DNA from: Thiodiazotropha sp050291245
GTDB lineage: Bacteria; Pseudomonadota; Gammaproteobacteria; Chromatiales; Chromatiaceae
Length of the DNA: 64,000 nt
Reading direction: 5' to 3'
Assembly: GCA_050291245.1 (NCBI GenBank)
Contig: JBNKJP010000022.1
Location: 255,555 to 319,554, forward strand
Shown in pieces: positions 25,925 to 35,159 of the stretch (its first letter is position 1; every line of letters begins with the position of its first letter). Below the pieces are notes generated by a model, which saw nothing but the letters and a program-made list of their open reading frames with translations, did no database searches and was not told the DNA's origin. The translations under genes and the position numbers were made by a program.

Positions 25925-27835
25925 ATGCTTCAGGTTATCAGAGATAAAGCTCAGGGCTGGATCGCTTGGGCGATCGTCATCCTTATCACGATTCCTTTCG
26001 CACTCTGGGGTATCCAGTCCTATCTGGGTATCGGATCGGAACCCCTGGCGGCCAAAGTCAATGGTGCCGAGATCACCGAGCGTAACCTGGACAGTCAGTT
26101 TCAGCGTTTTCGTCAGCAGCTGCGTGAACAGCTGGGTGCCGCTTACAGGCCTGAACTGTTTGATGATACCCGTCTGCGCACCCAGGTGTTGGAGCGGATG
26201 ATTGACGAAGAAGTCCTGAAGCAGGCCGCTCAAAAGATGGGTCTGCGGGCAGGTCGGCCCCTGGTACAGGCGGCGATTCTCGGGATGCCCGCCTTTCAGA
26301 AGGACGGACATTTCGACCAGGAGACCTATGAACGGGCAGTCAGATTGCAAGGATTCAGCACCGCCGGTTTCGAGGAGCGGATCCGCAACGTTCTGGTATC
26401 CGAGCAGTTGTCACAGGCGGTAAGCGCCGGAACCTTCGTGACGCAACATGAGTTGGAGCAGCATGCACGCCTGCAGAACCAGACCCGGGAAGTCTCCTAT
26501 TTCGTGATTCCCGCATCCGACTTCAGGGTTGATGGCGAACTGAGCGACGAGGAGATTCAGAACTATTACACGGGTCACCAGGAAGACTACCGGGCTGCCG
26601 AAAAGGTGAAGCTCGAATACATCCTTCTGGATGCCGAGGCGGCAGGCGCGACGGTGGAGGTCACCGATGAGCTGCTGCATGGCTACTACGATACGCATCT
26701 GGATCAATTCGGTATTCCGGAGGAGCGGCGTGCCAGTCACATCCTCCTGACCCTGGCCCAGGATGCGGACCCGGCCGATGAGCAGGCGACCCTGGAGAAG
26801 CTCCAGACCATCAAAGCGCGTCTCGATCAGGGTGAGTCCTTCGCGGACCTGGCCAAGGAGTATTCACAGGATCCGGGTACAGCCGCCGAGGGTGGGGATC
26901 TGGGTTACTTTGGCAAAGGTACCATTGACATGGATCCCGCCTTCGAAGCCGCGGTGTTCAGTCTGCAGGAGGGGCAGGTGAGCGATCCGGTGCGCAGCAG
27001 CTTCGGTTACCACCTGATCAAACTGACCGGGATCAAACCCGGCTCGGTCAAATCTTTCGACGAGGCCCGCGCGGATGTGGAAAAGGGGTATCGCAAATCG
27101 GAGGGTGAGCGCCGTTATTTTGAAATGGCCGAGGAATTGGCGAACTTGAGCTATGAGCAGCCCAATTCTCTGGACACGGCCGCGGATACCCTGGGACTGA
27201 CCATTCAGCAAAGCGACTGGCTGACCCGTGAGGAACCGGCAACGGGTGACCTGACCAATCCGAAGGTGCTCAACGCCGCATTCAGTGAGGATGTGCTCAA
27301 GGAACAGCATAACAGTGATCTGATCGAACTGGACGGCACTCGGTCCATCGTGGTTCGGGTGATTGATCATCGGGAGTCGGCGATACAGCCCCTGGACGAG
27401 GTTCGGGACCAGGTCATTGAAACCCTGCGCACTCAAAAGGCGGAACAACAGGCGCAAGCCGAGGCGCAGAAGCGCCTGGCGGAAATTAGCTCCGGTACCC
27501 CCCTGCCACAGGTGGCCGGCAACTACCCGGTTACGGGGCCGTCGACGGTGACCCGCAGTGATCGGAGTCTGCCACCCGCATTGAACAGTGCCCTGTTCCG
27601 TGCCGCAAAACCTCAAGAGAGCTCATCCACACCCGGTACGGTGAGTCTGCCGCAAGGCGATCAGGCGGTCTATGTTTTGTCCAAGGTAACCGAAGGCAGT
27701 CTGGATGCGGAAAAGGACAAGAATCTGGAAAACAACATCCAGCGAATGATGGCGCGCAGTGATTACGATCGAGTGGTCGCGGATCTGAAAGCCCGGGCGG
27801 ATATTGAAATCCTGCTGAAACAGGGCAAAGAATAA
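25925..27835 (+). CDS. ppiD: Periplasmic folding chaperone PpiD (parvulin family)
   Basis: Inner-membrane-anchored periplasmic chaperone that helps newly exported outer-membrane proteins. The 636-residue protein has one N-terminal membrane helix (about residues 12-33), a SurA_N-like region, a parvulin domain starting near residue 265 (RRASHILLTLAQ, then EGGDLGYFGKG and FGYHLIKLT), and a C-terminal chaperone region. Its place after lon and hupB is conserved in Gammaproteobacteria. Confidence 0.95.
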   Translation: MLQVIRDKAQGWIAWAIVILITIPFALWGIQSYLGIGSEPLAAKVNGAEITERNLDSQFQRFRQQLREQLGAAYRPELFDDTRLRTQVLERMIDEEVLKQAAQKMGLRAGRPLVQAAILGMPAFQKDGHFDQETYERAVRLQGFSTAGFEERIRNVLVSEQLSQAVSAGTFVTQHELEQHARLQNQTREVSYFVIPASDFRVDGELSDEEIQNYYTGHQEDYRAAEKVKLEYILLDAEAAGATVEVTDELLHGYYDTHLDQFGIPEERRASHILLTLAQDADPADEQATLEKLQTIKARLDQGESFADLAKEYSQDPGTAAEGGDLGYFGKGTIDMDPAFEAAVFSLQEGQVSDPVRSSFGYHLIKLTGIKPGSVKSFDEARADVEKGYRKSEGERRYFEMAEELANLSYEQPNSLDTAADTLGLTIQQSDWLTREEPATGDLTNPKVLNAAFSEDVLKEQHNSDLIELDGTRSIVVRVIDHRESAIQPLDEVRDQVIETLRTQKAEQQAQAEAQKRLAEISSGTPLPQVAGNYPVTGPSTVTRSDRSLPPALNSALFRAAKPQESSSTPGTVSLPQGDQAVYVLSKVTEGSLDAEKDKNLENNIQRMMARSDYDRVVADLKARADIEILLKQGKE

Positions 27836-27842
27836 AGACTTT

Positions 27843-27966
27843 AAGTTACTAGTTTTGAGTGTTGAGTTTTAAGTTGATGAGTTCGCTGTGCTCACGATTT
27901 TTTTAAATAGATTGTGAGCGTAGCGAACTCATTAACTTAAAACTAAAAACTAATAACTCAAAACTT
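27843..27966. repeat. 124-bp long inverted repeat, full copy
   Basis: Arms of 53 bases (27843-27895 and 27914-27966), about 80% matched when one is reversed, around an 18-base T/A-rich loop. Arms read aagtt..gttttaagtt then gatgagttcgct..gctcac. A single arm of the same family is found at 43759-43810. It separates the converging ppiD and fabI genes and may also terminate both. Confidence 0.85.
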
Positions 27967-27974
27967 CACCAAGA

Positions 27975-28751
27975 TCAGGCCATGCCCAAAATGTGGTACC
28001 CAGAGTCCACATAGACGATGTCACCCGTGATGCCCGAGGCCAGATCGGAACAGAGGAAGGCGGTGGTGTTGCCCACCTCTTCGATGGTCACATTACGGCG
28101 CAACGGGTTCTTTTTCTCGGCGTCGTCCAGCATTCCCTTGAAATTCTTGATGCCCGAGGCGGCCAGGGTGCGGATGGGACCGGCGGATACTCCGTTGACC
28201 CGGATACCCTCGGGGCCCAGCGCTTCCGCCATGTAGCGGACATTCGCCTCCAGACTCGCCTTGGCCACGCCCATGACATTGTAGTTGGGTACGGTGCGCA
28301 CGGCCCCCAGATAGGACATGGTGACCAACGCCGCATTGCGACCCTGCATCAGGGATCGTCCCGCCTTGGCCAGGGCCGCGAAGCTGTAGGCGCTGATATC
28401 GTGGGCGAGGGCAAAGCCTTCCCGGGTGAGGTGGTCGAGATAGTTGCCTTCCAGATGGTCCCGGGGGGCGAAACCCACCGCGTGTACGATGCCGTCCAGG
28501 TAACCCCACTGTTTTTCCAGGGTCTCGAACAGTTGCGCGATCTGCTCATCGCTGGTGACATCAAGGGGGGCGATCAGGCTGGCGGAGAATTTCTCCGCCG
28601 CATCTTCAACACGGCTTTTCAGTTTTTCGGTCTGATAGGTCAGGGCCAGTTCCGCTCCTTCCCGATGCATGGCTTGGGCGACACCCCAGGCGATGGAGCG
28701 ATTGCTGGCGATACCGACAATGAGAATACGTTTGTTTTGTAGAAAGCCCAT
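27975..28751 (-). CDS. fabI: Enoyl-[acyl-carrier-protein] reductase (NADH), FabI
   Basis: Last step of the fatty acid elongation cycle. The 258-residue short-chain dehydrogenase has the FabI catalytic set Y147, Y157 and K164 (MSYLGAV, then NYNVMGVAK), matching E. coli Y146, Y156 and K163. The reading frame is open well upstream, but the family starts at MGFLQNKRILIVGIASNRSI, so 28751 is the start; an AGGTA-like site lies upstream. It converges on ppiD. Confidence 0.96.
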   Translation of the reverse strand: MGFLQNKRILIVGIASNRSIAWGVAQAMHREGAELALTYQTEKLKSRVEDAAEKFSASLIAPLDVTSDEQIAQLFETLEKQWGYLDGIVHAVGFAPRDHLEGNYLDHLTREGFALAHDISAYSFAALAKAGRSLMQGRNAALVTMSYLGAVRTVPNYNVMGVAKASLEANVRYMAEALGPEGIRVNGVSAGPIRTLAASGIKNFKGMLDDAEKKNPLRRNVTIEEVGNTTAFLCSDLASGITGDIVYVDSGYHILGMA

Positions 28752-29031
28752 GTAAGATACCTGTTGTTGTGATGCGTGTCTGGGACACGAACCGATTCTT
28801 AATCGATGAATTGCGTAACTTACCGGAATTTTCCAAAACCGGAAAGCGCGGTTTGGCGCGTCATCCATTGGGATCCCCATGGGGTGAATCACTTTCACCG
28901 TCCTGAAATGCAGTTTAGACTTGCACACTTTGAGACGCGTTTCCCACACCGGTCGCGGTAATCCGCGTAAGGCGTGAATGGATGCGGGGGATACGCAACG
29001 CATTGGGCTGCCGGAACCCAGGAGTTGAACC

Positions 29032-30903
29032 ATGCAGCGACGTCTTAACGGTCGGGATATTCTCTATTTCGGCGGATTGATAGCGATTCTCGTAACCATC
29101 GTTCTGGCCATGTATATGGTGGATCGCCAATGGCAGAAAATGGCCCAGCTCGAACAGTTGCTGCGCGAGCAGTCCCAGGACATCCGCGAGATTCGCGGGG
29201 GGCTTCGCGACATGAACCTGCGTATCGATCAGGGGGTGAAGCTGTCCGATACCTCCGAGGCAGCGGTGGATGCGGGGGTGCCCGCCGCGTTTCAGCGGGC
29301 TTTCGCGGCCACCCAACGGGAGGACTATGCCGTGGGGGACTGGCTGGTGGAGGCTTTCGGCACCAATCTGAAATCCCTGACCCCGTTCATCTCGGAAGAC
29401 GCCTATGCCTCGAATGTTCAGGAGTTTGTACTCGAGAGTCTGTTGACTCGCAATCCCGACACCCTGGCGTGGGAGGGCTTGCTGGCCCGCGAATGGGAGG
29501 TTAGTGAAGACGGTCTGACCTTTGTCTTTAAACTCCGCGACGGGCTGCAGTTTTCCGACGGCCAGCCGCTCACCGCCGAGGATGTGGCCTTTACCTTTCG
29601 TTTTATCATGACCCCGGAGATTCAGGCGCCCCGGGAACGCGCCTACTATTCGAAGATCGCTTCGGTCGAAGCCCTCGATCCGCTGACCGTCAAATTTCAG
29701 TTTGCCGAACCCTATTTCAATGCCCTGGCACTTGCCGGTGGCATGGCGGTGATGCCCAGGCATTTTTACGAGCCCTACCTCAAGCAACCCAACAGCTACA
29801 ACCAGTCGAAAGGATTGCTGCTGGGTTCCGGCCCCTATCGGTTGGAGGATCCCAAACACTGGTCGCCGGATAAGGGCGGGGTGGAACTGCATCGTAATCC
29901 CCGTTATTGGGGACCGATCCAACCCGCCTATGAGCGTCTGATCTGGCGGATCATCGAGAACGACAGTGCCCGTCTGACCACCTTCCGCAACGGCGACATC
30001 GACACCTACACCTCGCGACCCCGGGAGTACCGGGAGCTGGCCGAGGACCCGGATCTGACGAAAAAGGCCGAGCACTGGGAGTACATGAGTCCGGTCGCCG
30101 GATATTACTACATCGGCTGGAATCAGCGCAGGGTGGACACCCCGACCCGGTTCGCGGATGTCCGGGTACGTCAGGCCATGACCCTGCTGATCGACCGGCA
30201 GCGTATTGTGGACGAGATCTACCTGGGCTATGGGGAGGTCGCCGTGAGCCCCTTCAATTTCAACAGCAAGCAGCATAATTCCAGTCTCGAACCTCGTTCC
30301 TACAACCCGCCCCATGCGATGGAACTGCTGCAGGAGGCGGGGTATGTGGACCGCAACGGTGACGGTATTCTCGAGGATCTCGAGGGCCGCCCCTTCGAGT
30401 TCGAACTGGTCTATTTTCAGGCCAATGAGGATACCGGCCGCATGGTGCTGCTCATCAAGGATCTGCTGGCCCGTGCGGGGATTCTCCTGAAACCCAAACC
30501 CACCGAGTGGTCGGTGATGCTCGACCTGACCAAAAAGCGGGATTTCGACGCCATGACCCTGGGCTGGACCAGTGGTCTGGAGACCGATCTCTACCAGATC
30601 TTTCACAGCAGCCAGATCGCGGACGGGGGGAATAATTTCACCGACTACCGCAATCCGGAACTGGATCGCCTGATCGACGAGGCGCGGGCCACGGTGGACG
30701 AGGATAAGCGTATGCCGTTATGGCAGGCGGCGGAGCGCTTACTCTACGAGGATCAACCCTATACCTTCCTGATGCGCCGCAAGAGCCTGGTGTTCATCGA
30801 TCGGCGTATCCACAATGTGGTAGCGACCAAGGTGGGCCTGAATCTGGGAACCCTGCCGATCGAGACCTATGTGCCCGAAGCGGAACAACGCTACACCCAG
30901 TAA
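29032..30903 (+). CDS. Membrane-anchored extracellular solute-binding protein, family 5
   Basis: Binding protein of an oligopeptide/dipeptide-type ABC importer. From about residue 90 the family 5 fold is clear (DWLVEAFGT, FKLRDGLQFSDGQPLTAEDVAFTFRF, GSGPYRLE, MTLLIDRQRIVDEIY, TFLMRRKSL). Unusually, in place of a cleavable signal it has an N-terminal membrane helix (about residues 10-28) followed by a helical, coiled-coil-like stretch (about 32-65), so it should remain tethered to the inner membrane. Length 623 residues. Four bases separate it from the first permease gene. Confidence 0.88.
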   Translation: MQRRLNGRDILYFGGLIAILVTIVLAMYMVDRQWQKMAQLEQLLREQSQDIREIRGGLRDMNLRIDQGVKLSDTSEAAVDAGVPAAFQRAFAATQREDYAVGDWLVEAFGTNLKSLTPFISEDAYASNVQEFVLESLLTRNPDTLAWEGLLAREWEVSEDGLTFVFKLRDGLQFSDGQPLTAEDVAFTFRFIMTPEIQAPRERAYYSKIASVEALDPLTVKFQFAEPYFNALALAGGMAVMPRHFYEPYLKQPNSYNQSKGLLLGSGPYRLEDPKHWSPDKGGVELHRNPRYWGPIQPAYERLIWRIIENDSARLTTFRNGDIDTYTSRPREYRELAEDPDLTKKAEHWEYMSPVAGYYYIGWNQRRVDTPTRFADVRVRQAMTLLIDRQRIVDEIYLGYGEVAVSPFNFNSKQHNSSLEPRSYNPPHAMELLQEAGYVDRNGDGILEDLEGRPFEFELVYFQANEDTGRMVLLIKDLLARAGILLKPKPTEWSVMLDLTKKRDFDAMTLGWTSGLETDLYQIFHSSQIADGGNNFTDYRNPELDRLIDEARATVDEDKRMPLWQAAERLLYEDQPYTFLMRRKSLVFIDRRIHNVVATKVGLNLGTLPIETYVPEAEQRYTQ

Positions 30904-30906
30904 TCC

Positions 30907-32292
30907 ATGCTGACCTATCTGATCCGACGCCTGCTGCTGATGCTGCCCACCCTGCTGGGCATCACCCTGGTGGTATTCGTGGTAATGGCCTCGTCGCCGG
31001 GGGGGATCAGCGCCCAGAGTCTGGTGGAGGGGCAGAATCTCGACCCGGAGGCGAAGAAGGAGATCGAGGCTTACTACAATCGGCTCTACGGCCTGGACGA
31101 TCCCGCCTATCTGCAGTACCTGCGCTGGCTCAACAATGTCTCGCCCATCGGTTTTACCTTTGATGAAGAGAATCGTCTGAGCGGCTTTTCCTTTAGCAAG
31201 GGGTCCGATTTCGGACGCAGTTTTCGCTACGGCCGTCCGGTCACCGATCTGCTCGAGGAGCGGGTGCCGATCACTGTGTTGCTGAATGTGCTGAGCATCC
31301 CGGTGGTCTATCTGCTGGCCCTGCTGATCGGGGTTCGGGCTGCGGTGGAGCGGGGACGCTCCTTCGATGTGAGCAGCGGCATCGTGATGCTGGGACTCTG
31401 GTCGGTACCGACCATGTTGGCGGGGGTGTTGATGATCGGTTTTTTTGCCAACCAGCAGTATTGGCAATGGTTTCCCACCGCGGGTTTGAGCGAACGGCAG
31501 ATGCTCGACGAGGTGTTCATGCCCCACTGGTCCAGCCTCTGGGATCTGGGGATCCTGTTGCTGTGTGTGGTGCTGATGGTGAGCCTGTTCAGCCTCATCG
31601 GTCGACTCGGCCGACGCTGGGTGCGGAGCGGCTTTCTGGCCCTGTGCTGGGGGGCGTTAGGGGTGGCGATGGTTCAGGCCCTGCCCGAATTCGGTCGCTC
31701 GACCTTGATCTGGGGGTTACTGCCGTTGAGCTTCGCGTTGTTGGCCGGATGGCTGGCAAGCACCGACTACCGGTTGTTACGACAATTGGGATTTGTTTCC
31801 ACAGGGATTCTGATCGGAGTACTGATCGCGGTGTCCCTGATGACCGGCGCCTGGCTGCGGGGTTTCCTGGTGGATCGTCTCTGGCATCTGGTGCTGCCGG
31901 TTCTTTGTCTTTCCTACGGTGGGTTTGCCGGACTGGCTAAACTGACCCGGACCTCGGTTCTGGAGAACCTGCTTTCCGATTATGCACGGACCGCCCGGGC
32001 AAAGGGTCTTTCTGAATCGGCGGTACTCTGGCGGCATGTCTTCCGCAACAGTCTGTTGCCGCTGATCACCGTGGCCGCGAGCCTGTTGCCCAGCCTGTTA
32101 GCGGGTTCGGTGATTGTGGAGAGCATCTTCAGCATCGAGGGCATGGGCAAGCTGGCGGTGGAGGCGGTGCAGACCCGGGACCGGGAACTGGTCTTGTCCA
32201 TCACCCTGATCGGTGGCCTGCTGACTCTGCTGGGCTACCTGCTGGCCGATCTTCTCTATGCCCTGGCGGATCCAAGGATCAGCTATGAGTAA
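30907..32292 (+). CDS. Oligopeptide-type ABC permease, first subunit (DppB/YejB-like)
   Basis: Inner-membrane permease, 461 residues. The N-terminus MLTYLIRRLLLMLPTLLGIT and the coupling motif ARTARAKGLSESAVLWRHVFRNSLLP mark the DppB type. Members are often ~310-360 residues; here the extra length is in the middle, with two or three additional hydrophobic segments between about residues 200 and 310. The gene overlaps the next permease by the ATGAGTAA at 32285. Confidence 0.9.
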   Translation: MLTYLIRRLLLMLPTLLGITLVVFVVMASSPGGISAQSLVEGQNLDPEAKKEIEAYYNRLYGLDDPAYLQYLRWLNNVSPIGFTFDEENRLSGFSFSKGSDFGRSFRYGRPVTDLLEERVPITVLLNVLSIPVVYLLALLIGVRAAVERGRSFDVSSGIVMLGLWSVPTMLAGVLMIGFFANQQYWQWFPTAGLSERQMLDEVFMPHWSSLWDLGILLLCVVLMVSLFSLIGRLGRRWVRSGFLALCWGALGVAMVQALPEFGRSTLIWGLLPLSFALLAGWLASTDYRLLRQLGFVSTGILIGVLIAVSLMTGAWLRGFLVDRLWHLVLPVLCLSYGGFAGLAKLTRTSVLENLLSDYARTARAKGLSESAVLWRHVFRNSLLPLITVAASLLPSLLAGSVIVESIFSIEGMGKLAVEAVQTRDRELVLSITLIGGLLTLLGYLLADLLYALADPRISYE

Positions 32293-33457
32293 CGGGGTGA
32301 ATCAAGGACAGAGCTACTGGCGACGTATCCTGGGGCAGACCTTCCTGCGCTGGGGTGCGCGGTTGGGTTTGGCTTGGGTGGCGGTGTTGGCGCTGGTGGG
32401 AGTTTTTGCCCCCTTTCTCGCAAGCAGTTTTCCTTTGCTGTTGAGTCAGGACGGAGTCCTGTCCAGCCCGGTATTGGAACACCTGCAACCCGTGGATGTC
32501 CTGTTCCTGGTGGGTTTCTTCGCCCTGTTGCTGCTGCTGCCCTGGCGGTTCCGTCTGGGGCGTAAACTGCTGCTGTTTCTGCTGATCCTGGGGGTGGGCG
32601 CCCTGGTCACGTATAGCACCCTGTCTCCCCCCAAACTGGTGATCTATGAACAGTATCGGCAGGCCCAGGCACGGGGGGACTACGACTGGGTGATTCACGC
32701 ACCCATACCCTATTCACCCAAGGACTATCAACGGGATCGGGGGGATACCGGTCTGGAAGCCCCCCTGTCCCAGGCGCGGCGGATCCATTGGTTCGGTACC
32801 GAACAGAACGGGGCCGATGTGCTCAGCCGTATGATCCATGCCTCGCGGATCGCCTTGGGTATCGGTTTCGTCGCTACCGGCATCGCCATGGTGATCGGAG
32901 TGATCATCGGCGGACTCATGGGTTATTTCTCCGGGGTGGTGGATATCCTGGGGATGCGCCTGGTGGAGATCTTCGAGGCGGTTCCGACCCTGTTTCTGCT
33001 GCTTACCTTTGTGGCGTTTTTCGGCCGCAGTCTGTACATCATGATGGTGATTATCGGTATCACCAGCTGGCCGGGATTCGCCCGCTATGTGCGGGCGGAA
33101 TTCCTGCGCCTGCGCAAGCAGGATTTTGTCCAGGCCGCCGAGGCGGCGGGGTTGCCCCTGGGTTCGATCCTGTTCCGTCACATGTTGCCGAACGGTATGG
33201 GGCCGGTGCTGGTGGCGGCCAGTTTCGGTGTTGCCTCGGCGATTCTGGCCGAGGCGACCCTCAGTTTTCTGGGGCTGGGTCTGGTGGACGATCCCTCCTG
33301 GGGCGAGATGCTCAACCAGGCCGTCAAGTCCTCCCGCTTCAACTGGTGGATGGCCGCCTTTCCCGGCGGGGCGATCTTTTTCACGGTGTTTGCCTATAAC
33401 CTGATCGGTGAGTCCCTGCGCGATGCCATCGATCCCTACCTGAGTAAATCGAACTGA
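32285..33457 (+). CDS. Oligopeptide-type ABC permease, second subunit (DppC/YejE-like)
   Basis: Partner permease of 390 residues. The coupling motif AAEAAGLPLGSILFRHMLPNGM and a final segment ending DAIDPYLSKSN mark the DppC type; an extended N-terminal part contains two extra helices and a ~100-residue loop (SPKDYQRDRGDTGLE). I place the start at 32285, the ATG overlapping the previous stop, not at 32258. It overlaps the ATPase gene by one base (TGATG). Confidence 0.9.
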   Translation: MSNGVNQGQSYWRRILGQTFLRWGARLGLAWVAVLALVGVFAPFLASSFPLLLSQDGVLSSPVLEHLQPVDVLFLVGFFALLLLLPWRFRLGRKLLLFLLILGVGALVTYSTLSPPKLVIYEQYRQAQARGDYDWVIHAPIPYSPKDYQRDRGDTGLEAPLSQARRIHWFGTEQNGADVLSRMIHASRIALGIGFVATGIAMVIGVIIGGLMGYFSGVVDILGMRLVEIFEAVPTLFLLLTFVAFFGRSLYIMMVIIGITSWPGFARYVRAEFLRLRKQDFVQAAEAAGLPLGSILFRHMLPNGMGPVLVAASFGVASAILAEATLSFLGLGLVDDPSWGEMLNQAVKSSRFNWWMAAFPGGAIFFTVFAYNLIGESLRDAIDPYLSKSN

Positions 33458-35091
33458 TGTTATTGGCGGTGAAACAGTTGCAGACCTGGTTCCGTCACCG
33501 GGATCGGCCGATCCGCGCGGTGGACGGGGTCAGTTTCGAGATCGAACGGGGCGAGACCTTCTGCCTGGTAGGCGAGTCGGGTAGTGGCAAGTCGATCACC
33601 GCTCTGTCGATCATGCGCCTGCTGCCCGGCTACTCGGTGGAGCGGTTTGCGGGGGAGATCCTGTTTCAGACGGCCGATGAGACGCCCCGGGATCTGCTTG
33701 CCCTGGATGAATCGGCTATGCGCCAGATACGGGGCGGGCGGATCGCAATGATCTTTCAGGAGCCTATGAGTTCCCTCAACCCGGTGTTTACCATCGGTGA
33801 GCAGATCCTGGAGGCGGTACGGCTGCATTTTCCGCGGCTCTCCGGGGGTGAGGCCTGGGAGCGGGTCATGCAGGCCCTGCGGGACGTCCAGCTGCCCGAC
33901 CCCGAGATCCGGGTGCACAGCTATCCCCACCAACTGTCAGGGGGGCAGCGTCAGCGGGTGATGATCGCCATGGCCATGGCCTGTGAACCCGATCTGTTGA
34001 TTGCCGATGAGCCGACCACCGCCCTGGATGTGACGGTACAGCGGGAGATCCTGCGCCTGATGCAGGCGCTGCAACAACGTACCGGTATGGCAATCCTGTT
34101 CATCACCCACGACTTCGGCGTAGTCTCGGAGATTGCCGACCGGGTTGGTGTCATGCAGCGCGGCAAGCTGGTGGAGAGCGGTCCCACCCAACAGATCATA
34201 CAGCGTCCCGAGCATCCCTATACACAACAGTTGATCGCGGCGCTGCCGGAAAATCTCGCCCGTCACGAACACCACCAGGTCCACCGGGGGGCGGCTCAGC
34301 CTCTGATTCGCTTGTCCCGGATGAGGATCCATTTTCCGGTTCGCAAGGGACTGTTCCGCAAGGTGGTGGATCAGGTGCGGGCGGTCGACGGGGTGGATCT
34401 GGAAATCCCCCGGGGCGAGATCCTGGCCCTGGTCGGGGAGTCCGGCAGCGGTAAGACCACCCTGGGTCGGGGTATCCTCAGGCTCACCGAACCGACCGCC
34501 GGGGAGGTGGCTTTCGACGACACCGATATTACCCGACTGAATCGTTCGGAACTGCGGCGTTTCCGGCGCAACATGCAGATCATCTTTCAGGATCCCATCG
34601 CGTCTCTGAATCCCCGTCTGAGTATCGCCGCGATCCTTACGGAACCGATGAAGGTACACGGCATCGGTGCGAACCGGGAGGAGCGCATGGAGATCGCCCG
34701 GGATCTGCTGCGGCAGGTTCAGATGGACGAGGAGAGCCTGTGGCGCTATCCCCACGAGTTTTCCGGTGGCCAGAGACAGCGTATCGGTATCGCCCGGGCT
34801 CTGACTTTGGATCCCGCTTTTATCGTCTGCGACGAGATTACCAGCGCCCTGGATGTCTCGGTCCAGGCCGAGATTCTCAAGATGCTGCTGGATTTGCGGC
34901 GCCAGCGGGGGCTAACACTGCTGTTCATCACCCACAACATCGGCGTGGTGGAGTACGTCAGTGACCGGACCGCCGTGATGTATCAGGGGCGGATCGTGGA
35001 ACAGGGGCTTACGGACGATATTGTCAACCGCCCGCAACACGCCTATACCCAGAAACTCATCGCTGCGGTACCCCGAGTGAATTTGTCTTAA
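33457..35091 (+). CDS. Oligopeptide-type ABC transporter, fused double ATPase
   Basis: Two complete nucleotide-binding domains in one 544-residue chain, as in YejF. Each has Walker A (GESGSGKS near residue 39 and GESGSGKT near 329), a signature (LSGGQRQR and FSGGQRQR), Walker B (LLIADEPT and FIVCDEIT) and the oligopeptide-specific C-terminal extension with HPYTQQLIAALP and HAYTQKLIAAVP. Together with the three upstream genes it makes a complete YejABEF-type transporter, with overlapping or nearly touching genes. Confidence 0.94.
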   Translation: MLLAVKQLQTWFRHRDRPIRAVDGVSFEIERGETFCLVGESGSGKSITALSIMRLLPGYSVERFAGEILFQTADETPRDLLALDESAMRQIRGGRIAMIFQEPMSSLNPVFTIGEQILEAVRLHFPRLSGGEAWERVMQALRDVQLPDPEIRVHSYPHQLSGGQRQRVMIAMAMACEPDLLIADEPTTALDVTVQREILRLMQALQQRTGMAILFITHDFGVVSEIADRVGVMQRGKLVESGPTQQIIQRPEHPYTQQLIAALPENLARHEHHQVHRGAAQPLIRLSRMRIHFPVRKGLFRKVVDQVRAVDGVDLEIPRGEILALVGESGSGKTTLGRGILRLTEPTAGEVAFDDTDITRLNRSELRRFRRNMQIIFQDPIASLNPRLSIAAILTEPMKVHGIGANREERMEIARDLLRQVQMDEESLWRYPHEFSGGQRQRIGIARALTLDPAFIVCDEITSALDVSVQAEILKMLLDLRRQRGLTLLFITHNIGVVEYVSDRTAVMYQGRIVEQGLTDDIVNRPQHAYTQKLIAAVPRVNLS

Positions 35092-35159
35092 TCCGCCTTT
35101 CCGAGTTTGCCGAGTTCGGTTTGGTCAAAGCATGTTTTTTTGGGTATCCTGCGGCTTGT

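Noticed and set aside
28752..29033. N-terminal extension of fabI to 29033
   Set aside because: FabI starts at MGFLQNKRILIVG; the extra residues are not family-like and cover the divergent promoter region.
28915..30606. 563-residue minus-strand ORF over the solute-binding protein gene
   Set aside because: It is the antisense shadow of a clear family 5 binding protein and its translation has no recognisable domain.
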